Made by a program: the position numbers and the translations under genes. 51,991 nucleotides of DNA from Natronococcus sp. A-GB7 (GTDB taxonomy: Archaea > Halobacteriota > Halobacteria > Halobacteriales > Natrialbaceae), in assembly GCF_029688865.1 (NCBI RefSeq), contig NZ_JARUKV010000031.1, forward strand, positions 1 through 51,991, read 5' to 3'. Shown here in pieces: positions 43,390 through 51,345 of the stretch (positions are counted from its first letter, which is position 1; every line of letters starts with the position of its first letter). The notes below the pieces were generated by a model. It was not told where the DNA came from and did no database searches. It was given only the letters and a program-made list of their open reading frames with translations.

Positions 43390-43850
43390 ATTCATTGGCT
43401 ATTGGTTTAAAACACCCCCCGACGAACCGCGAGGGTGAAGTCCTCGAGATCGTCGAGTTTGACATGGGGACACACTAGGTGAACTTTGAAACCGAACTGC
43501 TGGGCGACGAGGCATACGAGTTTGTCGCCGACCGACCCAGCCAGCGATTCGACCGCGGTCGGTTAACCGACTCTGACTACCCGATCAACGGCAGGTCGGT
43601 GGGGGACCGGCGGCACTGCGGTGCCTACAACGACGGTTATCGGTCTGCTTTGAGCAGATCATCGTCGTCCAGAGCCTTGTTTACGGAACGTCCTGCGGGC
43701 GGACTATTTGGACCTGCCGAATCACGGGACTCGAGGGGTTGATCTCCGACTGCGATCCCGCAGAGACGATCGACGTTGCCAACTCCGCCGCGATCGATCA
43801 CGAGGATAACGCCAGTGCCGAGATTAAGACTACCTCGATTGCTGTGTGAA
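43390..43850 (+). other. Decayed, unrecognised GC-rich stretch
   Basis: Sharp change from AT-rich to GC-rich DNA. Pieces look coding: 'VNFETELLGDEAYEFVADRP' near 43479, and in another frame 'TIWTCRITGLEGLISDCDPA' to a stop near 43849. They do not form one frame and I cannot name the family. It is probably a pseudogene left from a replaced gene. Confidence 0.3.
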
Positions 43851-43852
43851 GC

Positions 43853-43977
43853 GCTGTGTTGAATAGCGCCTCGCAACCCACAGTGAAACCAAGTCGGTTT
43901 TGAGATCACTTCCGTTAGCGTCGAGTACGTCGGCCCAGATTATGACGATCCGCGACGACACCGCTATTCAACAGAGC
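43853..43977. mobile_element. MITE-like inverted-repeat element (125 bases)
   Basis: GCTGTGTTGAATAGCG (43853-43868) and CGCTATTCAACAGAGC (43962-43977) are inverted repeats matching at 15 of 16 positions, enclosing 93 bases without a gene. Short ends like CTCTGTTGAATAGC are, from memory, found on some haloarchaeal insertion sequences. It may be a miniature or internally deleted element. Confidence 0.35.
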
Positions 43978-44185
43978 AATGTGAAGATTGACCATAAGAT
44001 CATTCTACCCGACGAGCGGATCACTTGGAACACGATGCCCAAGTTCCACGAAGCCGAATACATTGTGATCCGCGGGGCGACAGCACTATCCCTGATACGG
44101 CCGACCAGTTGCTTTGCTGTAGCGTCTTCTTCAGGATTGTGATAGCAGCCGGCACATCAAGCATGTTAAGCGTGAGGGACTAACA

Positions 44186-44292
44186 CTCGTTCTTTTAAAT
44201 TCCCCTCGTAGTTCTCGCTGAGAAGGTCTGTGAGCATTAGTCCAATTCAATCCCACGACCCACTCATTTCTTAAACCATTTGAGTAGACACA
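44186..44292 (-). pseudogene. IS6-family transposase remnant (5' end)
   Basis: In minus orientation the IS-end 'ATGGTTTAAGAAATGAGTGG' is followed by ATG at 44237 and 'MLTDLLSENYEGNLKER', almost the expected N-terminus of haloarchaeal IS6 transposases; it then loses frame. This is the best-preserved start of the four copies in the window and lets the others be aligned. Confidence 0.7.
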
Positions 44293-44297
44293 AACCA

Positions 44298-45068
44298 TTA
44301 ATTATCAATACCATTTAGATCTGGGTGCTCAATTGAAAGATTTCCTTCTAGAGCTTCTTCACGCTTTTTTTGCCATCCACTATGGCGGATTATAACATGA
44401 ACTGGGATCTTATCAATATTAAGAACATTAGCTATTGCAAGACGGTGCCACCCTCCTCCGCCAAAAACAAACTGGCCATTACGGCCAACATTTAAACAAA
44501 CTTCGTCTAATGCGGCTCGCCGTGGATCGTTATTTGTGAGTTCCCGTTGGGAGTAGTAGCCATTTTGCTTTATTGACTTGTATAATTCATCGATGTGTCT
44601 ATATCGTTCTTTGAGGTCCCTTTCAGTATAACACCCATCAATACTTCCATATTCTTCAATATAATCCGCGAGTTCGTCATATATCCCTGTTTCTTCCCAT
44701 GACTTATCTTCCTTATATCGCTCAAGAACAGCACGATACTTTGGGGACGTTTTGATGTGTGGACAATTTTTTTCTAAGTCCCAATCTCCACCCACTATCT
44801 TTCCAGTATCTGTATATTTACTAACGGATAGGATCCCGTTTGAATGGTATGATAGACCACACAATCTAACGTTGGCTGGATCAACCATTATTGGTGTATA
44901 AGGGTCTGGAATTTCGTCAAATCCTTTGACAAATTTATTGTATAATAAATTGTATCTAATATGGTGTCTATATAAATAGTGCCTTTGAAGTGATTTATTC
45001 ACGGCCTTAATTATATAAGAAGGGTCATGTGTAGCTAACAGGTTTTTGATTAATTTTTTTCTAGCCAT
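44298..45068 (-). CDS. ParB-like domain protein, glycan-island family (copy 3, variant motif)
   Basis: 256 residues. It keeps the family order: 'PYTPIMVDPANVRLCGLSYH', 'GKIVGGDWD', 'DKSWEETGIYDELADYIEE', 'ELYKSIKQNGYYSQRELT', and the C-terminal 'VCLNVGRNGQFVFGGGGWHR' followed by 'LAIANVLNIDKIPVHVIIRH'. The D-G-K-H-R-L of the other two copies is replaced by G-G-G-W-H-R-L, so the acidic residue is lost while His-Arg stays. It follows the membrane protein gene on the same strand with only five bases between, so they form an operon. Very AT-rich. Function unknown. Confidence 0.72.
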   Translation of the reverse strand: MARKKLIKNLLATHDPSYIIKAVNKSLQRHYLYRHHIRYNLLYNKFVKGFDEIPDPYTPIMVDPANVRLCGLSYHSNGILSVSKYTDTGKIVGGDWDLEKNCPHIKTSPKYRAVLERYKEDKSWEETGIYDELADYIEEYGSIDGCYTERDLKERYRHIDELYKSIKQNGYYSQRELTNNDPRRAALDEVCLNVGRNGQFVFGGGGWHRLAIANVLNIDKIPVHVIIRHSGWQKKREEALEGNLSIEHPDLNGIDN

Positions 45069-45073
45069 AAAAT

Positions 45074-46900
45074 CTAAATCACGCTTTGCTGTTCTGAGGA
45101 TTGTACGAAATATAGGTCGTGGCCAGCATTTGAATGGATTCTTTGAATATAAGGTGTATTGTCTAGATAGTTAAAGTCGTTGTGATCGAATCTTAAACCA
45201 TTATACACAACAGGATCTCGTATTCGGTCTGCTTCAGTAATTGCTAAATATGTACTTTCATTATAGTGGTTCTCTAGATCGTGGTGGGCAAAATGATTCG
45301 GAACGCCACCTGGGTCAACATCAGAATGATAATAATCGCTGCTATCTCTACCGCTTGATCCAAGGATCGCATCACCATACCGATCAACACTTGAACGAAC
45401 ATGATCGAAATTAGCATCATCAGTATACTCAAATGATATTTCAAAACCAGCTAATTGGGATTCCGTCACATGCTCCGAATCTTGGAAAACATAAGGGGAA
45501 GGATGAATGACTAGAACACTCATTAACATAAATATCACAATGAGAATAGATAGAGTGCTTTTAAGAGATTTGCTTGACGTGTAGTGGAGAACATCTCCTA
45601 TCGCAACAGAACCGATAATCGAGACTATAACAAGAAGGAAACCGACATACCGAACCGCTTGATTTGCATCATTGATGATTAGATATGCAACAGTCACCAA
45701 AAAGACTGGCACACCGCCAATAAGGAGCCCTGTTCCAATAGAAATTCCAAGCGGGTTGTGGCTTTTCTTCTTATTGGAGTGATTTGTATAGGTACCCCAA
45801 AGAAGGTATAGCACAGAAGAGACCCCAAATACAGCCCCGGCCAAAAACAGTTTTATGAATATCTCTTCTACACTTCCCCCCACTGCTGCTAACGAGGCGC
45901 CCCGCTCGGCAGCTCCACCGGATCCGGCGGAGGCAGTTCCCGAGAATATATAATATGCAATCCTTCCTAATGAGCTTTCAAACTGGTCACTATATCCAAT
46001 CCAAACCCAGGCAACTGTCGCTAAAAAGAAGGAGAAAATAAGAGGACTAGGCTTATTTTCAATCATTGGGTTTCGCACATAGCTATTGTCTAGTATATAC
46101 AGCGATATAGCCAATAACAGACTAGTCATAGCCAGCATAGCAGCCATTTGTGGATGAAATAACAAGAGGGACAGACAAACGAGGGAAAACAACAAGAAGT
46201 TCTTCTTATTTCCGCCTTTTATTGCTTTTAAGAGAAAAAAGAGAGCAGCAGGAGATAAAAACAACGCAATGTTTCGAGGTGCTGGTTGTAGATGGGTAGA
46301 TATGTGGTCAATCGGGATATATAAAAGCCCGGATAGAAATCCAACCGCTAACACGCTATAATTATCGCTAATAGTTCTAGCACAAAGGCCAATAAACAAT
46401 GGAAATAGTGTCGCTATGACTAATGAGAGGATAGAGTAAGAATGGAAAAGATCCAACGAACCAATTACACTGATGGTGATAGACAGAACATGAGACAAAG
46501 GATAGAACAGATCGAGAGGCGCGGTTAGACCGTCTTTTATGTCCATTGCGATTCCTACATGGCTCAACATATCGCCCTCTCCAACATGCCTATATCCGCG
46601 AATTAATGGCAAGGCAACAACAGTGACCACTGTGAAAAAACTAGTGAATAATAGCAAGGATTCGTGGTTGCGACCTATGGAAAAAACACTGCTAAGTGAA
46701 GCGAGTAACATTGATAAAGAGGTTAGTAGTGGAAGTAAAATTAAAGCCCAGACGACGGTTGGGGTTTTCGAATAAATTGACACTTCATATCCTTGTGCAG
46801 GTGCATTGTATGCAACTAGAACTCCGACAAAAATAGACAAATAACAAAATGAGAGAATGAGATGAAGATACCGTTTGGTGACTATAGAAGTTGAACTCAT
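45074..46900 (-). CDS. Large polytopic membrane protein, GT-C/polymerase-like
   Basis: About 608 residues with some 13-14 hydrophobic segments up to residue 480, then a hydrophilic tail rich in Asp, His and Tyr ('YYHSDVDPGGVPNHFAHHDL'). The loop 'YRHVGEGDMLSHVGIAMD' before the third or fourth helix carries acidic residues where GT-C enzymes have their catalytic Asp, and 'HISTHLQPAPRNIALFL' follows. A role as GT-C glycosyltransferase or Wzy-type polymerase acting on the lipid-linked glycan outside the membrane is inferred. The start at ATG 46900 precedes a basic segment and first helix; in-frame ATGs at 46942 and 46981 would add non-membrane residues. It is transcribed ahead of the ParB-like gene. 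Confidence 0.65.
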   Translation of the reverse strand: MSSTSIVTKRYLHLILSFCYLSIFVGVLVAYNAPAQGYEVSIYSKTPTVVWALILLPLLTSLSMLLASLSSVFSIGRNHESLLLFTSFFTVVTVVALPLIRGYRHVGEGDMLSHVGIAMDIKDGLTAPLDLFYPLSHVLSITISVIGSLDLFHSYSILSLVIATLFPLFIGLCARTISDNYSVLAVGFLSGLLYIPIDHISTHLQPAPRNIALFLSPAALFFLLKAIKGGNKKNFLLFSLVCLSLLLFHPQMAAMLAMTSLLLAISLYILDNSYVRNPMIENKPSPLIFSFFLATVAWVWIGYSDQFESSLGRIAYYIFSGTASAGSGGAAERGASLAAVGGSVEEIFIKLFLAGAVFGVSSVLYLLWGTYTNHSNKKKSHNPLGISIGTGLLIGGVPVFLVTVAYLIINDANQAVRYVGFLLVIVSIIGSVAIGDVLHYTSSKSLKSTLSILIVIFMLMSVLVIHPSPYVFQDSEHVTESQLAGFEISFEYTDDANFDHVRSSVDRYGDAILGSSGRDSSDYYHSDVDPGGVPNHFAHHDLENHYNESTYLAITEADRIRDPVVYNGLRFDHNDFNYLDNTPYIQRIHSNAGHDLYFVQSSEQQSVI

Positions 46901-47109
46901 TCTTTTCAAGGTTGTATCTCCATCACATATATGGTTTTTCATCCAAGTTATCCAGATCACTCCGGTCCTGACGCTGTCCACTCGTTTTCCTAAGATATTT
47001 CTGAATCTCCATGTTTTACTAGAATCTTCTATTAACTTATCTAAAACCGACTGCTCTTCAGAATTAGTTCAATCATTAGTGTGAAATCTCTGATATGGGG
47101 ACGATTCGA

Positions 47110-47128
47110 AGAATATATAGATTTAAAG
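47110..47128 (+). promoter_or_regulatory. Probable TATA box of the gene at 47143
   Basis: 'GAATATATAGATTTAAA' lies 16-33 bases before the ATG, with the AATATATA core about 26 bases upstream. This fits a leaderless archaeal transcript. Confidence 0.45.
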
Positions 47129-47142
47129 CATAGTTATGATGT

Positions 47143-48255
47143 ATGAGTGAAATCAAGACACAATATAAAAAGGGAGGACTACCCTTGGTAGCTGTAAAAG
47201 CGGCAGAGGGGTTCTTTTCTCAGGTGGGAAGCATAAGCTCCGTAATGAAACTGATAGGGAAAGAAATAAAATATCGAGATCGATATCCGCTTTCGATGAC
47301 GGATCGCGTGGCAGCCTGGAGAAATGGATTTTCGTCTAAAACATATGCTTCCCTCTCACTAATGGACAGAGACCCTAATGATTATTTGTCGGATATTGAA
47401 CAGAGAAATCTTGTCCGCCCAGGTGTAAATGAAGAATATGTTGACATAATAGAAAACAAAGCTGCCTTTCATAAATCAACATCTCCTTACTCAAATAATT
47501 TACCTGTCGTATATGGATCTATTAATAATGGTGATTACTTATCGGTTGAGGATAAGTCTCAGAATATGTTTTCCACTCTTCACAAAGAAGGCAATTTAAT
47601 AATAAAACCTGCAGCTGGGAAGGCGGGTAGGCGTGTGCACCGTTTGTCATATGATGGCTCAAGCTACTATGTGAACGGTGATAAAAAAAGAAAAGAAGCA
47701 ATCGAGAAGTGGATAAGTAGCATTGACAACTATGTTGTAGTCGAATTCATTGACCAGGACCAATACTCTGATAATATATTCCCCGACTCTGTTAATACGA
47801 TTAGAATATTAACTATTAGAGACCCCGATACAAAAAACTTCTTTATAGGCCGGGCAATACACCGTTTTGGCAGTCAGTCATCTATCCCAACGGATAACTG
47901 GTCAAGGGGAGGGTATGCTGCAGCAGTTGAAATCGAAACTGGTGAAATAGGGCGTCTTTGGAAGTATTCTAGAGAGAAAGGATTAGAATCATATAAAAAG
48001 CATCCAGAAACAGACCAGCCAGTTACGGGTACGAAAGTGCCTGATTGGGAGAAAATCAAGGAATCTGTATTAGAAATGGCGGAAATACATAGAGAAAACC
48101 CATATGTTGGATGGGACGTGGTTTTGTCACGAAATGGTCCTAAGATCATTGAGGGTAATTGTGCACCAGGAACAATCACCCTTCAGATTGAGAATGGACT
48201 TTTGTCTGAAAATAGAATACACCGGTTCTTTAATAGTGTTAGTGGACAGGAATGA
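47143..48255 (+). CDS. Sugar-transfer-associated ATP-grasp protein
   Basis: 370 residues. 'NLIIKPAAGKAGRRVHRLSY' is the ATP-binding Lys loop, 'NYVVVEFIDQDQYSDNIFPD' and 'VNTIRILTIRDPDTKNFFIG' the middle sheet, 'DNWSRGGYAAAVEIETGEIG' the Gly-rich region, and 'YVGWDVVLSRNGPKIIEGNC' the acidic metal-binding end (W-D-V.....E-G-N). These blocks define the ATP-grasp family found next to sugar-transfer genes, thought to form amide or ester bonds between carboxylates and sugar amines. With the TupA-like protein at 42463 it makes a second ligase in this island. The start at 47143 fits the TATA box. AT-rich gene, divergent from the membrane protein operon. Confidence 0.85.
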   Translation: MSEIKTQYKKGGLPLVAVKAAEGFFSQVGSISSVMKLIGKEIKYRDRYPLSMTDRVAAWRNGFSSKTYASLSLMDRDPNDYLSDIEQRNLVRPGVNEEYVDIIENKAAFHKSTSPYSNNLPVVYGSINNGDYLSVEDKSQNMFSTLHKEGNLIIKPAAGKAGRRVHRLSYDGSSYYVNGDKKRKEAIEKWISSIDNYVVVEFIDQDQYSDNIFPDSVNTIRILTIRDPDTKNFFIGRAIHRFGSQSSIPTDNWSRGGYAAAVEIETGEIGRLWKYSREKGLESYKKHPETDQPVTGTKVPDWEKIKESVLEMAEIHRENPYVGWDVVLSRNGPKIIEGNCAPGTITLQIENGLLSENRIHRFFNSVSGQE

Positions 48256-48364
48256 CCGCTGTCGGTACAGATAGTTCCCGCAGCGCTCTTCGGAAGCAAA
48301 CCGTTGGTCGGACAGAACTGGCGCTGTGAAAACGTAGCGGGCAAGAGTGATGCGTCAGCATCAC

Positions 48365-49070
48365 CCGACTACGTTCCCAGTTGAAGTAATTCGCTCAGAG
48401 GCAAGCGCTGCGATGGCCTCTATTGCCCGCGCTGCCAGTCTGAATCGGTGATCAAGTATGGTAGCTATCGGGAGTATCAGCGGTATCGCTGTAAGGATTA
48501 TCGACGCACCTTCAATGACAAGACTGGCACGATCTTCGCGCACGCGAAGATCGGCCTCAATAAGTTGTTGTTCGTGTTCTACTCGTTGCTTTGGTCCAAC
48601 ACGAGCGTCCGCCAGTTAGACGCTGAACTTGATGTCTTTTACCGGTCGGTTCACTGGTGCGTCAAGCGTTCTGGCGAACTGCTTGACGCGCCTACCATCG
48701 ATCTCGTTGGCCCAGTCGAAATGCATGAGTGTTACGTCTCTGCCGAGAAGAAAAGCCGCGAGCGCGACCAAGAGTCACGCTCGTGTGGCCTTTCGAAACG
48801 TGGGCGAGGAAGCTACGACGATGACAAGCCACCATTGTTTTTCCTTGTTGATCATGGCTGCGATATATTGTGCCTTCGAAATCCGCCGACGCATCCACAT
48901 GAACATCTGCGAGAGCCACCGTCGCGCCAGCGACGCGTGACTCTCGCCGCACCGAGGCGTCTAAGGACAAACTGACCGCGTATCTCAGAGCGTTCCAGTC
49001 CGGTAAAGGATCCTCCGCAAATTCAGTCAAGAAGCCCTCAAAGAAATCGTTCGAACCGTTCTTTGACTCA
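48365..49070 (+). pseudogene. IS1595-family transposase remnant
   Basis: From about 48391 the translation reads 'RCDGLYCPRCQSESVIKYGS' with 'YREYQRYRCKDYRRTFNDKT', a zinc ribbon whose last Cys is now Tyr. It continues 'TIFAHAKIGLNKLLFVFYSL', 'VGPVEMHECYVSAEKKSRER' and 'GRGSYDDDKPPLFFLVDHGC'. These match IS1595-type transposases (V-E-I-D-E-V-Y-V-S-A); the catalytic Asp has become His. After about 48860 the frame shifts and most of the catalytic domain is deleted; later pieces 'KDKLTAYLRAFQ' and 'SQEALKEIVRTVL' mark the C-terminus near 49070. It is inactive. Confidence 0.75.
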
Positions 49071-49115
49071 CTAACAACGTACTTCACAAGAGCGTCCCGC
49101 AGTATAGGTCAGTCA

Positions 49116-50579
49116 CTATATTAACTTTGAAGCTATGTACTTTATATCTAATACACCTATGATAGATGAAAGGGCTGCCCAAACCAAGGTCCCAGTTGCA
49201 ACAACTAGTAAGAGCGTAACCCAGCCGTGAATAAACTCGAGTAGCAGAAAGACTACCACAGACATGACTGCAGTAGTAAAAGCTATCGACAGTACATTTT
49301 TTAGCAAGTATCTGTACCTTATATTGAATTCACTAGTTATTATATAGAAATTGAAAGCGACATAAATAGAATGGGTAATAACCGTAGCGATTGCAGCACC
49401 AACAACACCAATAGTGGGAATAAGGACGATATTGAGGAGAACATTGCTTCCTGAAGAGATTCCCTTAGCAACTGCACGTGATCTTGCCCTTCCCAGAAAG
49501 TCCAATCCGTTACCTGTGATTTTCGAAATTGCCTCTAATACGATATAGATACTTAATACTTGAATGACCGGTACTGCACCGGTATAGTCTGCCCCAAAAA
49601 TGAGTCCAATAAGTGGTTCCGCAACAAGTGCTAATCCTGCCGCTGCAGGTATATAGAGTAGTAACGTGTGAGTCAAGGCGGTTTCATAGATCTTAGATGC
49701 ACGGGAAATATTCCCCGACGATTTCTCCGCTCCAAATGTAGGAGAAAGGGTAAAACCAAGAGCAGAGACAGGAGTTTCAACGAATTCAACAGCTTGCTTT
49801 CCGATGACATAGTATCCTACGTGTACTGGACTAAGGAAAAATCCAACAAGAAGTGTATCAACTCTCTTATCTAATACTGTCGCTGTATGAGTTGCGGTTA
49901 TAGGAATAGAATATTCCATAATTCGCCGTCGAAGACCTGGTTCAGTTTCTCCAGAATCATCTGATCTATAATAATTCACATAAATCACATAAAGACCAAA
50001 CAAAAACGCTAGTATGGCTGAAAGAATATAGCCAACGAGAGCACCTATTACACCATATCCAAGAACCAGAATAGCGATTACTATGAACAACCTGGATACT
50101 TTATGTAGAGCATGTATAGATGATGCGTTCTTTATGTCTTCAAGTCCTTGGAAAAACTTCCGGAAATCATAAACAAGAACAGAAAAAATAACATAAGGAG
50201 TTCCAAGTAAGAGTAATAGAGCTATTTCTGGTTCTCCAAGTAAGTCTGCAATTATCTCACGGGCGAATATCAGAGCCCCAATTATAATAAATAATGTTGC
50301 CAGATTTAGTGTAATTGCTATTCTGATAATAGCGGGGATTTGATCTGGCTGGCTTTCCTTATATTCAGAAAGGTATCGGGCTGCGGACTTCGCAATCCCT
50401 AATTTCGCACCAATTTTCAATACTGCAAAAACTGAGAGAGTAAGGAAAAATAAACCATAGCTATTTGGATCAAGAAAACGAGCGAGAAGAACTGATATGA
50501 GCCCACCAGAAATCGTTGTGAGTATTTGACCTAAAAATTCAACTTTGAATCGTGAACTTATACGTGAAGATATACCCAT
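49116..50579 (-). CDS. Wzx-like oligosaccharide flippase (second copy)
   Basis: 487 residues, the same length as the flippase at 3227, with matching landmarks: 'LLARFLDPNSYGLFFLTLSV', 'GAKLGIAKSAARYLSEYKES', 'DSGETEPGLRRRIMEYSIPI', 'TGNGLDFLGRARSRAVAKGI' and 'VVGAAIATVITHSIYVAFNF'. About 12-14 membrane helices. It should translocate lipid-linked glycan across the membrane. Codon use is AT-rich, unlike the GC-rich core. The last codons overlap no neighbour; the IS1595 remnant ends about 45 bases downstream. Start at ATG 50579, followed by 'GISSRISSRFKVEFLGQ', the expected amphipathic beginning. Confidence 0.87.
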   Translation of the reverse strand: MGISSRISSRFKVEFLGQILTTISGGLISVLLARFLDPNSYGLFFLTLSVFAVLKIGAKLGIAKSAARYLSEYKESQPDQIPAIIRIAITLNLATLFIIIGALIFAREIIADLLGEPEIALLLLLGTPYVIFSVLVYDFRKFFQGLEDIKNASSIHALHKVSRLFIVIAILVLGYGVIGALVGYILSAILAFLFGLYVIYVNYYRSDDSGETEPGLRRRIMEYSIPITATHTATVLDKRVDTLLVGFFLSPVHVGYYVIGKQAVEFVETPVSALGFTLSPTFGAEKSSGNISRASKIYETALTHTLLLYIPAAAGLALVAEPLIGLIFGADYTGAVPVIQVLSIYIVLEAISKITGNGLDFLGRARSRAVAKGISSGSNVLLNIVLIPTIGVVGAAIATVITHSIYVAFNFYIITSEFNIRYRYLLKNVLSIAFTTAVMSVVVFLLLEFIHGWVTLLLVVATGTLVWAALSSIIGVLDIKYIASKLI

Positions 50580-50782
50580 TATGTGTTAATGAATTCTGAG
50601 ACAGTCATATATTTTATACTATTTTAAGAATTTTATATTACTTGTGCTGCGAAAGGATATCCTTATTTCCACTCTCAGATTGGGTAGTCTCTCGTTAAAA
50701 ACGTATCGACTCAATTGTATATCTCCATTATCAGCAGCGGTTATGTTGGAACGGCGGTTGCAGCCTGTTTCGCAGAGTTCAG

Positions 50783-51345
50783 TCACGGCGATCGATGTCG
50801 TCGAAAACGTCTTCAACACGCTCAATGAAGGGAAAGCGCCGATCGACTCGAGGTAACCACTTCCTATGACGCGGTGCCCCAGTGGACGTCACGTTCCTCG
50901 CGACCGGCATACCCCCGAACGAAGTCGGCAGCATCAACCTCACCGCACCCGAGGCAGCCGTCGAGGCGACAGGCGATCCCCTCGCTGACAAGTCTGAACG
51001 ACACCTCGTCGCCACCAAGAGTACCGTGACGCCAATGAGTCTCGGGGGCGTCCTCGAGCCGGCAGTCAAACGAGGCGTACCGGTAACGAGAACGTCGAAG
51101 TCGGCATGAATCCCGAGTTCTTCTGCGAGGGGAGTGCGGTCTCGGACTTCGTGCACCCGAGTAAGGTCGTCTACGGGACTCGCTCCTAGTGGGCAACCGA
51201 ACGGCTACACGAGGTGTTCGAACCGCTGCTCGAGCAACACGACGCCGACGTCGTCGAGACCGATCCGCGGCGGCATCGATGACCGAGTACGCCAACAACG
51301 CCTTCCTTGCCTCAAAGATTAATCTCGTCAACGACCTCGGGAACA
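50783..51345 (+). pseudogene. UDP-glucose dehydrogenase, decayed, interrupted by ISH3-type remnant
   Basis: Pieces of the enzyme occur in correct order in three frames. First 'VTAIDVVENVFNTLNEGKAP' (Rossmann strand and N-x-G-x-x-P), then 'DVTFLATGIPPNEVGSINLT' and 'SERHLVATKSTVTP'. Then 'NVEVGMNPEFFCEGSAVSDF' with 'VHPSKVVYG', 'ERLHEVFEPLLEQHDADVVE', and finally 'TEYANNAFLASKINLVNDLG' at about 51279-51340. Stops and frameshifts separate them and the catalytic Cys domain is missing. UDP-glucose dehydrogenase (AglM) makes UDP-glucuronate for haloarchaeal glycans. The sequence breaks into transposase-derived codons at about 51345. Confidence 0.78.
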
